In this document: positions 8,013 to 15,059 of the stretch, piece by piece
How positions within the stretch are numbered: position 1 is the first letter of the stretch
Layout of the letters: each line of letters opens with the position of its first letter
From: Symploca sp. SIO2E6
Lineage (GTDB): Bacteria > Cyanobacteriota > Cyanobacteriia > Cyanobacteriales > Coleofasciculaceae
Reading direction: 5' to 3'
Length of the DNA: 32,181 nt
Assembly (NCBI GenBank): GCA_010672425.1
Contig: JAAHGR010000003.1
Location: forward strand, 1 to 32,181
Notes under the pieces: model-generated
The model's database searches: none
What the model was told of the DNA's origin: nothing
What the model saw: only the letters and a program-made list of their open reading frames with translations
Program-made: the position numbers and the translations under genes

Positions 8013-8768
8013 ATGATAACTACTTTAGCCACTCCCGATTCCATCTTAGCCGCCATTGAAGCTGCCTTACCCATTGAGCCCCAGCCTTATACTGTAGGCG
8101 ATCGCTCGACAGGTTTAGTTATTGTAGATGTAATTAACGGCTTCTGCACTGTTGGACACGGTTCTTTAGCACCAGCAGAACCCAACGAACAAATAGAGAC
8201 AATGGTGGCAGAGACGAACCGTTTAGCTCAAACTTTTACCGCTAGAGGTTTACCAGTATTGGCATTTTTGGATACCCACGAACCAGGTAAACCAGAACCA
8301 CCATATCCTCATCATTGTGAGCAGGGAACAGGGGAAGAAAAACTAGTTCCGCAACTGGAATGGCTAGAGCATAATCCCCATACCACCTTAATCGAAAAAG
8401 ACTGTATCAATGGTTTTATTGGTGCGATCGCACCAGACACTGGCAATAATACTTTAGTACAATGGGTTAACCAAAATAAACTAGAAGCCTTAGTAGTGGT
8501 GGGAATCTGCACCGATATCTGCGTGATGGATTTTGTTGTCACCATGATATCGGCACGCAATCACGATTTAGTACCAACCTTACAAGATCTTGTCGTCTAT
8601 ACAGAAGGCTGTGCTACTTACGATATGACCCCAGAAATGGTAGCTAAATTTGGTTTACCAAAAACAGCTATTCATCCCCAAAAAGTGACTCATCATATCG
8701 GTTTGTACACGATGGCGGAACGAGGGGCGCTTATTGCTTCTGAAATATTGCTTTCTGAAAAAATGTGA
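8013..8768 (+). CDS. nicotinamidase, plant-type (isochorismatase fold)
   Basis: Hydrolyses nicotinamide to nicotinate plus ammonia in NAD salvage. The 251-residue protein has the isochorismatase-fold triad: Asp39 (VIVDVINGFC), Lys129 (EKDCINGF) and Cys170 (GICTDICV), plus metal-binding candidates in FLDTHEP and PHHC. The motif set (NGFCTVG, PYPHHC, KDCINGF, GICTDICV, SARNHD, HHIGLY) is closer to plant NIC1-type nicotinamidases as I remember them than to bacterial PncA. ATG at 8013 is preferred over an in-frame TTG at 7992, which has no ribosome binding site. It is the first gene of a same-strand run reaching nadB; 25 bp separate it from the next gene. A related amidase substrate instead of nicotinamide is possible. 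Confidence 0.85.
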   Translation: MITTLATPDSILAAIEAALPIEPQPYTVGDRSTGLVIVDVINGFCTVGHGSLAPAEPNEQIETMVAETNRLAQTFTARGLPVLAFLDTHEPGKPEPPYPHHCEQGTGEEKLVPQLEWLEHNPHTTLIEKDCINGFIGAIAPDTGNNTLVQWVNQNKLEALVVVGICTDICVMDFVVTMISARNHDLVPTLQDLVVYTEGCATYDMTPEMVAKFGLPKTAIHPQKVTHHIGLYTMAERGALIASEILLSEKM

Positions 8769-8793
8769 AAATATTGAGTTGAAACAGAAAAAT

Positions 8794-9948
8794 ATGGATA
8801 GCTTTGACTTCTACAACCCTGTTAAGGTTCTATTTGGTCAAGGGAGAATTGCTGCTATTGCTGAAGAAATTCCTCCCAATGCCAAAACTTTAATCACCTA
8901 TGGTGGCGGAAGCATCAAAACCAACGGGGTTTATGAACAGGTTAAGGCTGCCCTTGCTAAGCATACAGTATTTGAGTTCGGTGGTATTACACCTAACCCT
9001 GAGTTGGAAATACTTTTGGATGCTATTAACTTAGCCCGGACAGAAAATATCACTTATCTGTTAGCAGTAGGTGGTGGTTCTGTGATTGATGCCACCAAGT
9101 TTATTGCCACAGCAGTTCCATTTAGCGGAGATCCTTGGGACATCTTGAATGAAAATGCTTCAATAGCTCAAGCTCTACCACTAGGAGTAGTATTAACTTT
9201 GCCAGCTACTGGTTCAGAAATGAACCCTTATTTTGTAATCAGCAGACGAGCTACCCAGGAAAAACTACAGACTAGAAGTGAGTTAGTGTTTCCTCGTTTT
9301 GCTGTCCTCGATCCAAGCGTTACTTTTTCCCTTCCCTTAAATCAAGTCAGTAACGGCATTGTTGACTCCTTCTGTCATACCCTCGAACAATACTTAACCT
9401 ATCCAGTCAATGCTCCCCTTCAGGATCGCATGGCGGAAGCAATTCTGCTCACATTGATTGCAGAAGGACCGAAAACCTTAGCGGCTCCTAGTGATTATCA
9501 AGCAAGGGCAAATTTTATGTGGTGCAGTACGCTAGCAGACAACGAATTGATTGGAGCTGGTGTTCCTCAAGATTGGGCGACTCACATGATTGCTCATGAA
9601 TTGACAGCTTTATATGGACTGGCTCATGCGGAAACTCTAGCAGTTGTGCTACCTAGCTTACTTACGTACAAGCGTGATACCAAGCATGTTAAATTGTTGC
9701 AGTATGCTCAGAGAGTTTGGGGGATTAGCCAAGGTGATGAGGAATCCCGTATCACTCAGGCCATTTTAGCAACTCGCAACTTTTTTGAGTCCGTTGGTGT
9801 GGCTACTCATCTCACAGATTATGAACTGGATTCTACTTGCATACAGCCGATTCTGGAACGTTTGCAAAAACATGGTTTTATTGCTCTAGGAGAACATCAG
9901 GATATTGGCATTGAAGATGTGCAGCACATTTTGAGTTTAAGTATCTAG
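8794..9948 (+). CDS. iron-type alcohol dehydrogenase, YqhD/BDH-like
   Basis: An NAD(P)-dependent group III alcohol dehydrogenase of 384 residues that reduces aldehydes or oxidises alcohols. The nucleotide-binding motifs are GGGS (37-40) and GGGSVIDATK (93-102). Metal ligands Asp191, His195 (GIVDSFCH), His264 (WATHMIAHE) and His278 (YGLAHAE) keep the spacing of Escherichia coli YqhD. The opening FDFYNPVKVLFGQG is typical of the family. I chose ATG 8794 because upstream in-frame codons read into the nicotinamidase stop region. It lies 25 bp after nicotinamidase and 57 bp before the dehydrogenase-like gene, so probably in the same transcript. The substrate cannot be told from sequence. Confidence 0.88.
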   Translation: MDSFDFYNPVKVLFGQGRIAAIAEEIPPNAKTLITYGGGSIKTNGVYEQVKAALAKHTVFEFGGITPNPELEILLDAINLARTENITYLLAVGGGSVIDATKFIATAVPFSGDPWDILNENASIAQALPLGVVLTLPATGSEMNPYFVISRRATQEKLQTRSELVFPRFAVLDPSVTFSLPLNQVSNGIVDSFCHTLEQYLTYPVNAPLQDRMAEAILLTLIAEGPKTLAAPSDYQARANFMWCSTLADNELIGAGVPQDWATHMIAHELTALYGLAHAETLAVVLPSLLTYKRDTKHVKLLQYAQRVWGISQGDEESRITQAILATRNFFESVGVATHLTDYELDSTCIQPILERLQKHGFIALGEHQDIGIEDVQHILSLSI

Positions 9949-10005
9949 CATGTACAGAGTAGGGTGTGTATTGTTATCACAAGATCAAGGAGATAGTAGT
10001 AGTAA

Positions 10006-11148
10006 ATGACTTCAAGCAAACTGATTGGTTTGATGGGCGGTGGTGGAACCGGTTCTGAATTAATTGAGAAGGTACTTCCCTGCTTCAGTGCTATAGAAGA
10101 TCTCTACAATGTAAAATTTGAGTTTTTGCGCTTTGATGACGAGAAATGGAGAACTGCCGCCGAGATAGAGGAGTGGCACGAGCCTTTTTTTGATGCCATG
10201 TGCAACTTCTACGAGCAGGTGAAGGATTGCGGTGGATGTATCCTACGGGGAGCCGTACAAGCACCAGTACTTTACAAAGCACGGGAGCAAGTTAAGCATA
10301 CCTACAAAATCAACCCAGTCAAGGGAATTCCTGAACTCGCTGATTTAACCAGATTTTCTGCTCAGGCACTGGATGGTTTAGAAATGCTTTTAGTGAGGCA
10401 GAATACCTTTGGTATGTTTCACTGTGATGGGGAATATGATCACCAGGGAAATGCGATCGCACAAGTAACTTACAAGAAAGCCGATGTGGAGCAATTAGCT
10501 GACTATTCCTTCGAGTTAGCAGCGGATGGTTGCTTAACTTTAGCAATGCCCACCAGGAAACTAGGAACAGTTGGAGCATTGTGGGAGCAGGTATTTGCTG
10601 AAAAAGCTGCCGCTTATTCCACCGTCAATTACTGCCGTATGGAGCCTTGTATCGAAGATATTGGTCATTATATCAGAACACATAATAACGCTGGCAGCGA
10701 ATATGGTTCCTACGATCTACCCATGAAAAAATATAACGTGATTGTTGGTCCGGAATTATTCATGGACTACATGATGGACGATATTATTTGGATGGTTCAC
10801 GGTGAGCCTTCCATCGCTTGTTCTGCAAACTTCTCCGCCGATGGTTTCTCTTCTTTCCAAACAGTGCATGGAACCGTGACACCCATTGCTGATAAAGATA
10901 TTGTGAATCCCATTGCCATGGTTCATGCTGTAGCTATGTGCTTAAAATATCATTGCCATCTCCCAGAAGCCGGTAAATCTCTGGAATTGGCTGTGAGAAG
11001 AGCCCTAGCTGCTGGTTACCGCACACCCGATATACACCGTAGTAATTCTAGTTACCACAAAGTTGGTACTAAGGCGATGGTGGAGAAAATTATTGATGAG
11101 TTAAAGACACTAGCAATCCAAAACGAACCTGTTGCTGTCATTTCCTAG
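10006..11148 (+). CDS. divergent isocitrate/isopropylmalate dehydrogenase-like enzyme
   Basis: This 380-residue protein has the beta-decarboxylating dehydrogenase plan: a GGGGTG motif near residues 11-16 in place of the usual GDGIGPE, LLVRQNTFGMF (128-138, like the family's substrate-binding Arg segment), an ELFMDYMMDDI segment (250-260) carrying probable metal-binding Asp residues, and VHGTVTPIADKDIVNP (287-302), the nucleotide-binding HGSAPDIAGK-type loop. Overall divergence and loss of the GDGIG Asp suggest a substrate other than isocitrate or 3-isopropylmalate, probably another beta-hydroxy acid. A GGAG-like motif (AAGGAGA) precedes the ATG. The IS element starts just after its stop codon. 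Confidence 0.8.
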   Translation: MTSSKLIGLMGGGGTGSELIEKVLPCFSAIEDLYNVKFEFLRFDDEKWRTAAEIEEWHEPFFDAMCNFYEQVKDCGGCILRGAVQAPVLYKAREQVKHTYKINPVKGIPELADLTRFSAQALDGLEMLLVRQNTFGMFHCDGEYDHQGNAIAQVTYKKADVEQLADYSFELAADGCLTLAMPTRKLGTVGALWEQVFAEKAAAYSTVNYCRMEPCIEDIGHYIRTHNNAGSEYGSYDLPMKKYNVIVGPELFMDYMMDDIIWMVHGEPSIACSANFSADGFSSFQTVHGTVTPIADKDIVNPIAMVHAVAMCLKYHCHLPEAGKSLELAVRRALAAGYRTPDIHRSNSSYHKVGTKAMVEKIIDELKTLAIQNEPVAVIS

Positions 11149-11171
11149 TTAACTTTTTAGCCGTAAGTCCC

Positions 11172-11250
11172 CCGCTTACCCGATAGGGAAGCGGCGGGAT
11201 ATAAGGCGGTAAAAATTTTTGCGTCCTGAAAGGACAGCGAATATTTTTAC
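11172..11250. repeat. left-end subterminal hairpins of the IS element
   Basis: Two foldable segments lie here. The first is CCGCTT/AAGCGG with an inner CCC/GGG pair (11172-11194), the expected transposase-recognition hairpin. The second is a nested imperfect palindrome: GTAAAAAT (11209-11216) with ATTTTTAC (11243-11250), and inside it GTCCT-GAA-AGGAC (11223-11235). The second could be a transcription signal ahead of tnpB or part of the left end. Confidence 0.6.
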
Positions 11251-11320
11251 AATCTTCCGGTGGGATTGTTACTGCAAATAGTATATAATACTAACAGGTC
11301 GATAATTAGGAGAAGTCACG

Positions 11321-12553
11321 GTGAAGAGACAAGCGGTGAAAGTAAGGTTGTACCCCACTCTGCAACAAAAACAGATACTTGCACAGCATTTTGGTTGTGC
11401 GCGTTGGTGGTGGAATTATGGGCTAAGTCAATGCATTGAAACCTATAAAACAACTGGTAAAAGCTTGTCTCAATCTGGACTAAATTCAATGTTGCCAGCA
11501 CTCAAAAAAAATCAAGAGACTGAATGGCTCAAGGATTGTCACTCACAGGTTTTACAGTCTGTAAGTCTCAATCTTAGTCGTGCTTATCAGAATTTTTTTG
11601 AGGGTAGAGCAAAATACCCTAGATTCAAATCTTATCGTCATCGGCAGTCAATCCAGTATCCGCAGAAGGTAAAACAAGTTGACAATTGTTTAAAATTCCC
11701 AGGGTTTGTGGGAATAGTGAAAGCTAAAATCCACCGACCCCTTGATGGAACTATCAAAACAGTCACGGTTAGCAAATGCCCATCGGGTAAATATTATGCC
11801 TCTGTGTTGATGGAATACGATGGGGATAATCCAACATCAAGTACAGAGGGTAAGGTGATAGGAATTGATTTAGGAATTAAAGATTTTGCAATTACCTACG
11901 ATGGTGATAAAACTTCTAAATACACCAATCCTAAACACCTGTACAAGTATCAAAAAAGATTAGCCGTAAAACAACGGATTGCAGCCCGTAAGCAAAAAGG
12001 CAGCAACCGAAAAAATAAAGCTAACAAGATTACAGCTAGGGTATACGAACGGGTAAGCAATGTCCGCCAAGACTACTTACACAAGCTATCTAGAAAGATA
12101 GTTGATAACCATCAAGTTGTGGTAGTTGAAAATCTCAATGTCAAGGGCATGGTTAGTAACCACAAACTAGCTGCATCTATATCTGATACCTCATGGGGAA
12201 CCTTTGTAAACTTCCTCTCCTATAAATTAGAAAAAGAGGGAAAAGTACTCATAGAAATAGATAGATGGTTCCCTAGTTCCAAACTGTGCTCTAACTGTCA
12301 TTATCAAATAGAAGAATTACCGTTAGAGGTTAGAACTTGGACTTGCCCAAGTTGTGGAACCCACCATGATAGAGATGGGAACGCAGCACAGAATATAAGG
12401 GCTGAAGGTATTAGACTGCTGTCCTCCTCTGGGACGGGGGAGGCTAACGCCAGTGGAGAGGATGTAAGACCAACTCGCGGACGTAAATCCAAGATGCGGC
12501 AATCTTCTGTAAAGCTGGAAGCCAACACTCACCCGTTAGGGGAGTGTGGGTAG
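11321..12553 (+). CDS. tnpB: TnpB, RNA-guided RuvC nuclease of IS200/IS605 family
   Basis: This 410-residue TnpB (OrfB) is the family of compact omega-RNA-guided DNA nucleases ancestral to Cas12. The N-terminal helix-turn-helix region opens VKVRLYPTLQQK and continues CARWWWNYGL. The three RuvC acidic motifs are present: GIDLGIKDFA (first Asp), VVVENLNVKGM (Glu) and HDRDGNAAQNI (last Asp). The zinc finger is complete: CSNC and CPSC. The start is GTG at 11321, preceded by GGAGAAG. A basic tail (PTRGRKSKMRQSSVK) follows the catalytic domain. All catalytic residues are intact, so the protein should be active. The 3' end of the gene overlaps the right-end hairpin and probably the omega RNA. Confidence 0.95.
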   Translation: MKRQAVKVRLYPTLQQKQILAQHFGCARWWWNYGLSQCIETYKTTGKSLSQSGLNSMLPALKKNQETEWLKDCHSQVLQSVSLNLSRAYQNFFEGRAKYPRFKSYRHRQSIQYPQKVKQVDNCLKFPGFVGIVKAKIHRPLDGTIKTVTVSKCPSGKYYASVLMEYDGDNPTSSTEGKVIGIDLGIKDFAITYDGDKTSKYTNPKHLYKYQKRLAVKQRIAARKQKGSNRKNKANKITARVYERVSNVRQDYLHKLSRKIVDNHQVVVVENLNVKGMVSNHKLAASISDTSWGTFVNFLSYKLEKEGKVLIEIDRWFPSSKLCSNCHYQIEELPLEVRTWTCPSCGTHHDRDGNAAQNIRAEGIRLLSSSGTGEANASGEDVRPTRGRKSKMRQSSVKLEANTHPLGECG

Positions 12554-12556
12554 TTC
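12400..12556 (+). ncRNA. candidate omega RNA (reRNA) at the right end of the IS
   Basis: In studied IS200/IS605 elements the guide RNA for TnpB comes from the 3' end of tnpB through the right end, and the guide is the flanking DNA. Here the final part of tnpB contains a structured end with hairpin 12525-12547, and the flank begins near GTTCACAGGGTTTACC (about 12554 onward). Start and end are estimates; no promoter or processing site was identified. Confidence 0.4.
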
Positions 12557-12587
12557 ACAGGGTTTACCTGAACCCAGAGAAGAAATA

Positions 12588-13304
12588 ATGAACCAAAAGA
12601 TTCTTTTTGTCTTTCACCAATCTACTACTAATCCTGGTCCAGTGGGGTATCTGTTGCAACAACGTGGTTATCAACTTGAGATCCGGATTCCGAGTGAGGG
12701 AACTTTGCTTCCCACCACAATGGATAACTATGAAGCTGCCATAGTTTTTGGTGGCGCGATGAGCGTTAACGACAGCGAAACTTTACCATTTCTTCGTACA
12801 GAATTAGATTGGATTTCCACAGTTCTAGGTTCAGGTAAACCTTTTCTTGGTATTTGTCTTGGTGCTCAACTTTTAGCGAAGGTTTTAGGTGCAAAAGTAG
12901 CACCACATCCTCAAGGTAAAGCAGAAATTGGCTATCACCAGATTATGCCAACATCCTCTGGCAATCAATATTTTGACTCTCCGTTGCATTTTTATCACTG
13001 GAATTTGGAGGGTTTTGAGCTACCTTTAGATGCGGTTAAATTAGCATCAGGTAATATTTTTGAAAATCAGGCATTTCGTTATGGTAACAGCGCCTATGGT
13101 GTACAATTTCATCCAGAAATGAGCCAAACGGTTTTGGATAAATGGGTTCAAAACAAAGATCCAGAAATAAACAAAGCATTACAATTACCTGGGGCGCAAT
13201 TATGGGATGAGCAGATGGAAAAACATTTACAGTATGCAACCCTTGTAGAAAACTGGCTTGATAGTTTTTTTTCTCTCTGGCTAAGTGAAGCAAATATTTC
13301 TTAA
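12588..13304 (+). CDS. class I glutamine amidotransferase (GMP synthase-like)
   Basis: This 238-residue protein would release ammonia from glutamine for a synthetase partner or cleave a gamma-glutamyl bond. Nucleophile Cys90 lies in GICLGAQLL; His175 and Glu177 in YGVQFHPEMS complete the triad. Oxyanion-type glycines are in IVFGGAMSV (52-60). It is a free-standing amidotransferase with no synthetase domain, and its length fits the GMP synthase-like stand-alone group. ATG at 12588 follows AGAGAAG; the longer frame starting at 12546 begins inside the IS right end and is rejected. Since no ATP-dependent amide synthetase is in the cluster, a gamma-glutamyl hydrolase role is equally possible. Confidence 0.85.
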   Translation: MNQKILFVFHQSTTNPGPVGYLLQQRGYQLEIRIPSEGTLLPTTMDNYEAAIVFGGAMSVNDSETLPFLRTELDWISTVLGSGKPFLGICLGAQLLAKVLGAKVAPHPQGKAEIGYHQIMPTSSGNQYFDSPLHFYHWNLEGFELPLDAVKLASGNIFENQAFRYGNSAYGVQFHPEMSQTVLDKWVQNKDPEINKALQLPGAQLWDEQMEKHLQYATLVENWLDSFFSLWLSEANIS

Positions 13305-13357
13305 GTTTACAGCTCAGAAATGTTTGCCCATGTTAATGTTGAAGATTGGTTTATATT

Positions 13358-14437
13358 ATGTCTTTTGATGCATCTTTACACCCTTCTACTCTTGCCATTC
13401 ATGCTGATCAGGGCATGGAAACTTGTTCGGATATTGCACCTCCTATACATATGGGACTTGCTTTTCTGCTGAACCATGAAGAAAATCTTGTCTACAACAG
13501 GAGAGACCAACCAACAAGACAAAGACTAGAAAATGTTTTGGGAGCCTTAGAGGGGGGTCATGCTATAGTCTACTCTTCGGGACAAGCCGCTTCCAAGGCT
13601 GTACTAGATCACTTGTGCCCTAAGCGAATAGCCATCAATCGGGGTTATTTTGGCACCTATGAACTTTTTGGCATACAACACCTTGAATTAATCTCCCTTG
13701 AAGAAGAATTTCGCCAGGGGGATCTCGTTTGGCTAGAAACACCCAAAAATCCGGATTGTGAAATTGAGGACATTGCTTACTATGCTGACAAAGCCCATAG
13801 TCAGGGCGCACAAGTTCTAGTCAACAATACTATGGCAACCCCAATACTACAAAATCCTCTCCAATGGGGAGCTGATTTTTGCCTGCATTCTTCTTCTAAA
13901 TATATTTCTGGTCATGCAGATATTCTCAGCGGTTGTTTAGTAGTTCCCGATGCAGAACTTGCTGGAGTGCTAAGAAACGAACGTGACATATACGGCAATA
14001 TTCTTGGTAATTTGGAAACATGGCTGTTGCTGCGCAGTCTCAGAACTCTCTCCGTCAGGGTAAAGCGACAATGCGAAACTGCCAGCCAAATTGCTTCTTG
14101 GTTAGAAAAGCAAGGATTTAAGGTATTTTATCCTTCTTTAGCCAGTCATCCTGGTCGTGATATTGCCCAAAAACAAATGAAGGGAGCAGGGGGTGTTGTC
14201 AGTTTCGAGATGGACACTCAGGAGCAAGCAGAATCTCTAGTTAACCACGTTAGCTTGTTTCAAAATGCTGTTTCCTACGGATGTGTAGAATCTCTGATTC
14301 ACTGGACTTATCAATGGCACAAAAATGCTTCCTCGAAACTGATTAGGCTTGCTATCGGACTTGAAGAGCCTGAAGATCTGATTAAAGATTTGGAGTCCAG
14401 TATCGAGCAAACAAAAAAAGAATTGGGAACTGTTTAA
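13358..14437 (+). CDS. Cys/Met metabolism PLP-dependent enzyme
   Basis: This 359-residue fold-type I PLP enzyme belongs to the cystathionine gamma-synthase/gamma-lyase family, which does gamma- or beta-elimination and replacement on sulfur and related amino acids. The Schiff-base lysine is Lys181 (HSSSKYISGHAD), phosphate contacts come from YSSGQAA (72-78), and YNRRDQPTRQRLE (46-58) corresponds to the family's Tyr/Arg segment. The usual VDNTFATP segment reads VNNTMATP, so the Asp that normally pairs with the pyridine nitrogen appears to be Asn156. It is slightly shorter than typical (about 380-400). ATG 13358 is preferred over TTG 13346. Ten bases separate it from the DinB gene. Confidence 0.85.
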   Translation: MSFDASLHPSTLAIHADQGMETCSDIAPPIHMGLAFLLNHEENLVYNRRDQPTRQRLENVLGALEGGHAIVYSSGQAASKAVLDHLCPKRIAINRGYFGTYELFGIQHLELISLEEEFRQGDLVWLETPKNPDCEIEDIAYYADKAHSQGAQVLVNNTMATPILQNPLQWGADFCLHSSSKYISGHADILSGCLVVPDAELAGVLRNERDIYGNILGNLETWLLLRSLRTLSVRVKRQCETASQIASWLEKQGFKVFYPSLASHPGRDIAQKQMKGAGGVVSFEMDTQEQAESLVNHVSLFQNAVSYGCVESLIHWTYQWHKNASSKLIRLAIGLEEPEDLIKDLESSIEQTKKELGTV

Positions 14438-14447
14438 GGCAAGCAAA

Positions 14448-14960
14448 ATGAAAACAATTGACCATTTTCATAATCTTTCCCACTATAATCGCTCGATGAA
14501 CGAGCAACTCTACAGCATCTGTCAGGAAATACCCGATTCTATACGTAAAGAAGATAAAGGGGCTTTTTTTCGTTCTATTCACGGAACTCTCAACCATCTA
14601 TTGCTTGTAGATCTGATTTGGTTAACTCGCTTTCAAGAGCAACCGTTTGAGTTTGAATCCCTAGAGCAGGAACTTTATCAGGACTTTGATATCCTTTGGC
14701 GTGAACGTCGAATCACTGATGATGAAATTGACAATTGGATTACTAGTCTCACTGAAGAACAGATAGCTGCACCGTTTAAGTTTCACAGCGTTATCAAAAA
14801 ACGAGATTGTGCTTATCCTATGGGGCATATGGTAATGTACTTTTTCACTCATCAAATCCACCACCGAGGTCAAGTGACAACCCTGATCAAACAAGTTGGC
14901 TATGAACCTGGCGATACAGATTTACTCTGGCTTCCCGGCATAGAACTGCCTTTAAGGTAA
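14448..14960 (+). CDS. DinB-family metalloprotein
   Basis: This 170-residue four-helix-bundle protein of the DinB superfamily has the metal triad His50 (GTLNHLL), His135 and His139 (FFTHQIHHRGQ). The family includes thiol S-transferases and thiol-dependent isomerases, and many members have unknown function. The ATG lies 10 bp after the PLP gene and is preceded by AAGGCAAG. In this setting (PLP sulfur-type enzyme, sulfotransferase) a thiol-dependent reaction is attractive, but nothing in the sequence proves it. Confidence 0.85.
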   Translation: MKTIDHFHNLSHYNRSMNEQLYSICQEIPDSIRKEDKGAFFRSIHGTLNHLLLVDLIWLTRFQEQPFEFESLEQELYQDFDILWRERRITDDEIDNWITSLTEEQIAAPFKFHSVIKKRDCAYPMGHMVMYFFTHQIHHRGQVTTLIKQVGYEPGDTDLLWLPGIELPLR

Positions 14961-14965
14961 CAGTT

Positions 14966-14999
14966 CCCGTCGCTCAACTCTTGCGAGTTATAGCGCGGG
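14966..14999. other. hairpin between DinB and TTC38-like genes
   Basis: CCCG-CGCT-AACTC pairs with GAGTT-AGCG-CGGG around a TTGC loop, with small bulges. No T-run follows, so it is not a classical terminator. It could attenuate or stabilise the operon mRNA in the widest gap downstream of the IS. Confidence 0.4.
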
Positions 15000-15059
15000 G
15001 CTTCTGGCAGTTGATGCTAAAATTCGCCTAATCTAGAATTTGAAGATCGCATTATTTTG

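Larger units (their letters stand above)
11160..12556 (+). mobile_element. IS200/IS605-type element with tnpB only
   Basis: The element contains one ORF (tnpB) and no tnpA, so it would need a transposase in trans. Subterminal hairpins mark both ends: CCGCTT-ACCCGATAGGG-AAGCGG (11172-11194) on the left and ACACTCACCC-GTTAG-GGGAGTGT (12525-12547) on the right, overlapping the end of tnpB. The family has no terminal inverted repeats or target duplications, so exact ends cannot be set without an empty site; the limits given are approximate. It interrupts the metabolic operon in the sense direction. Confidence 0.75.

Noticed and set aside
12546-12587. Longer start of the glutamine amidotransferase
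   Set aside because: It would begin inside the IS right end; ATG 12588 has a ribosome binding site and begins the conserved domain.
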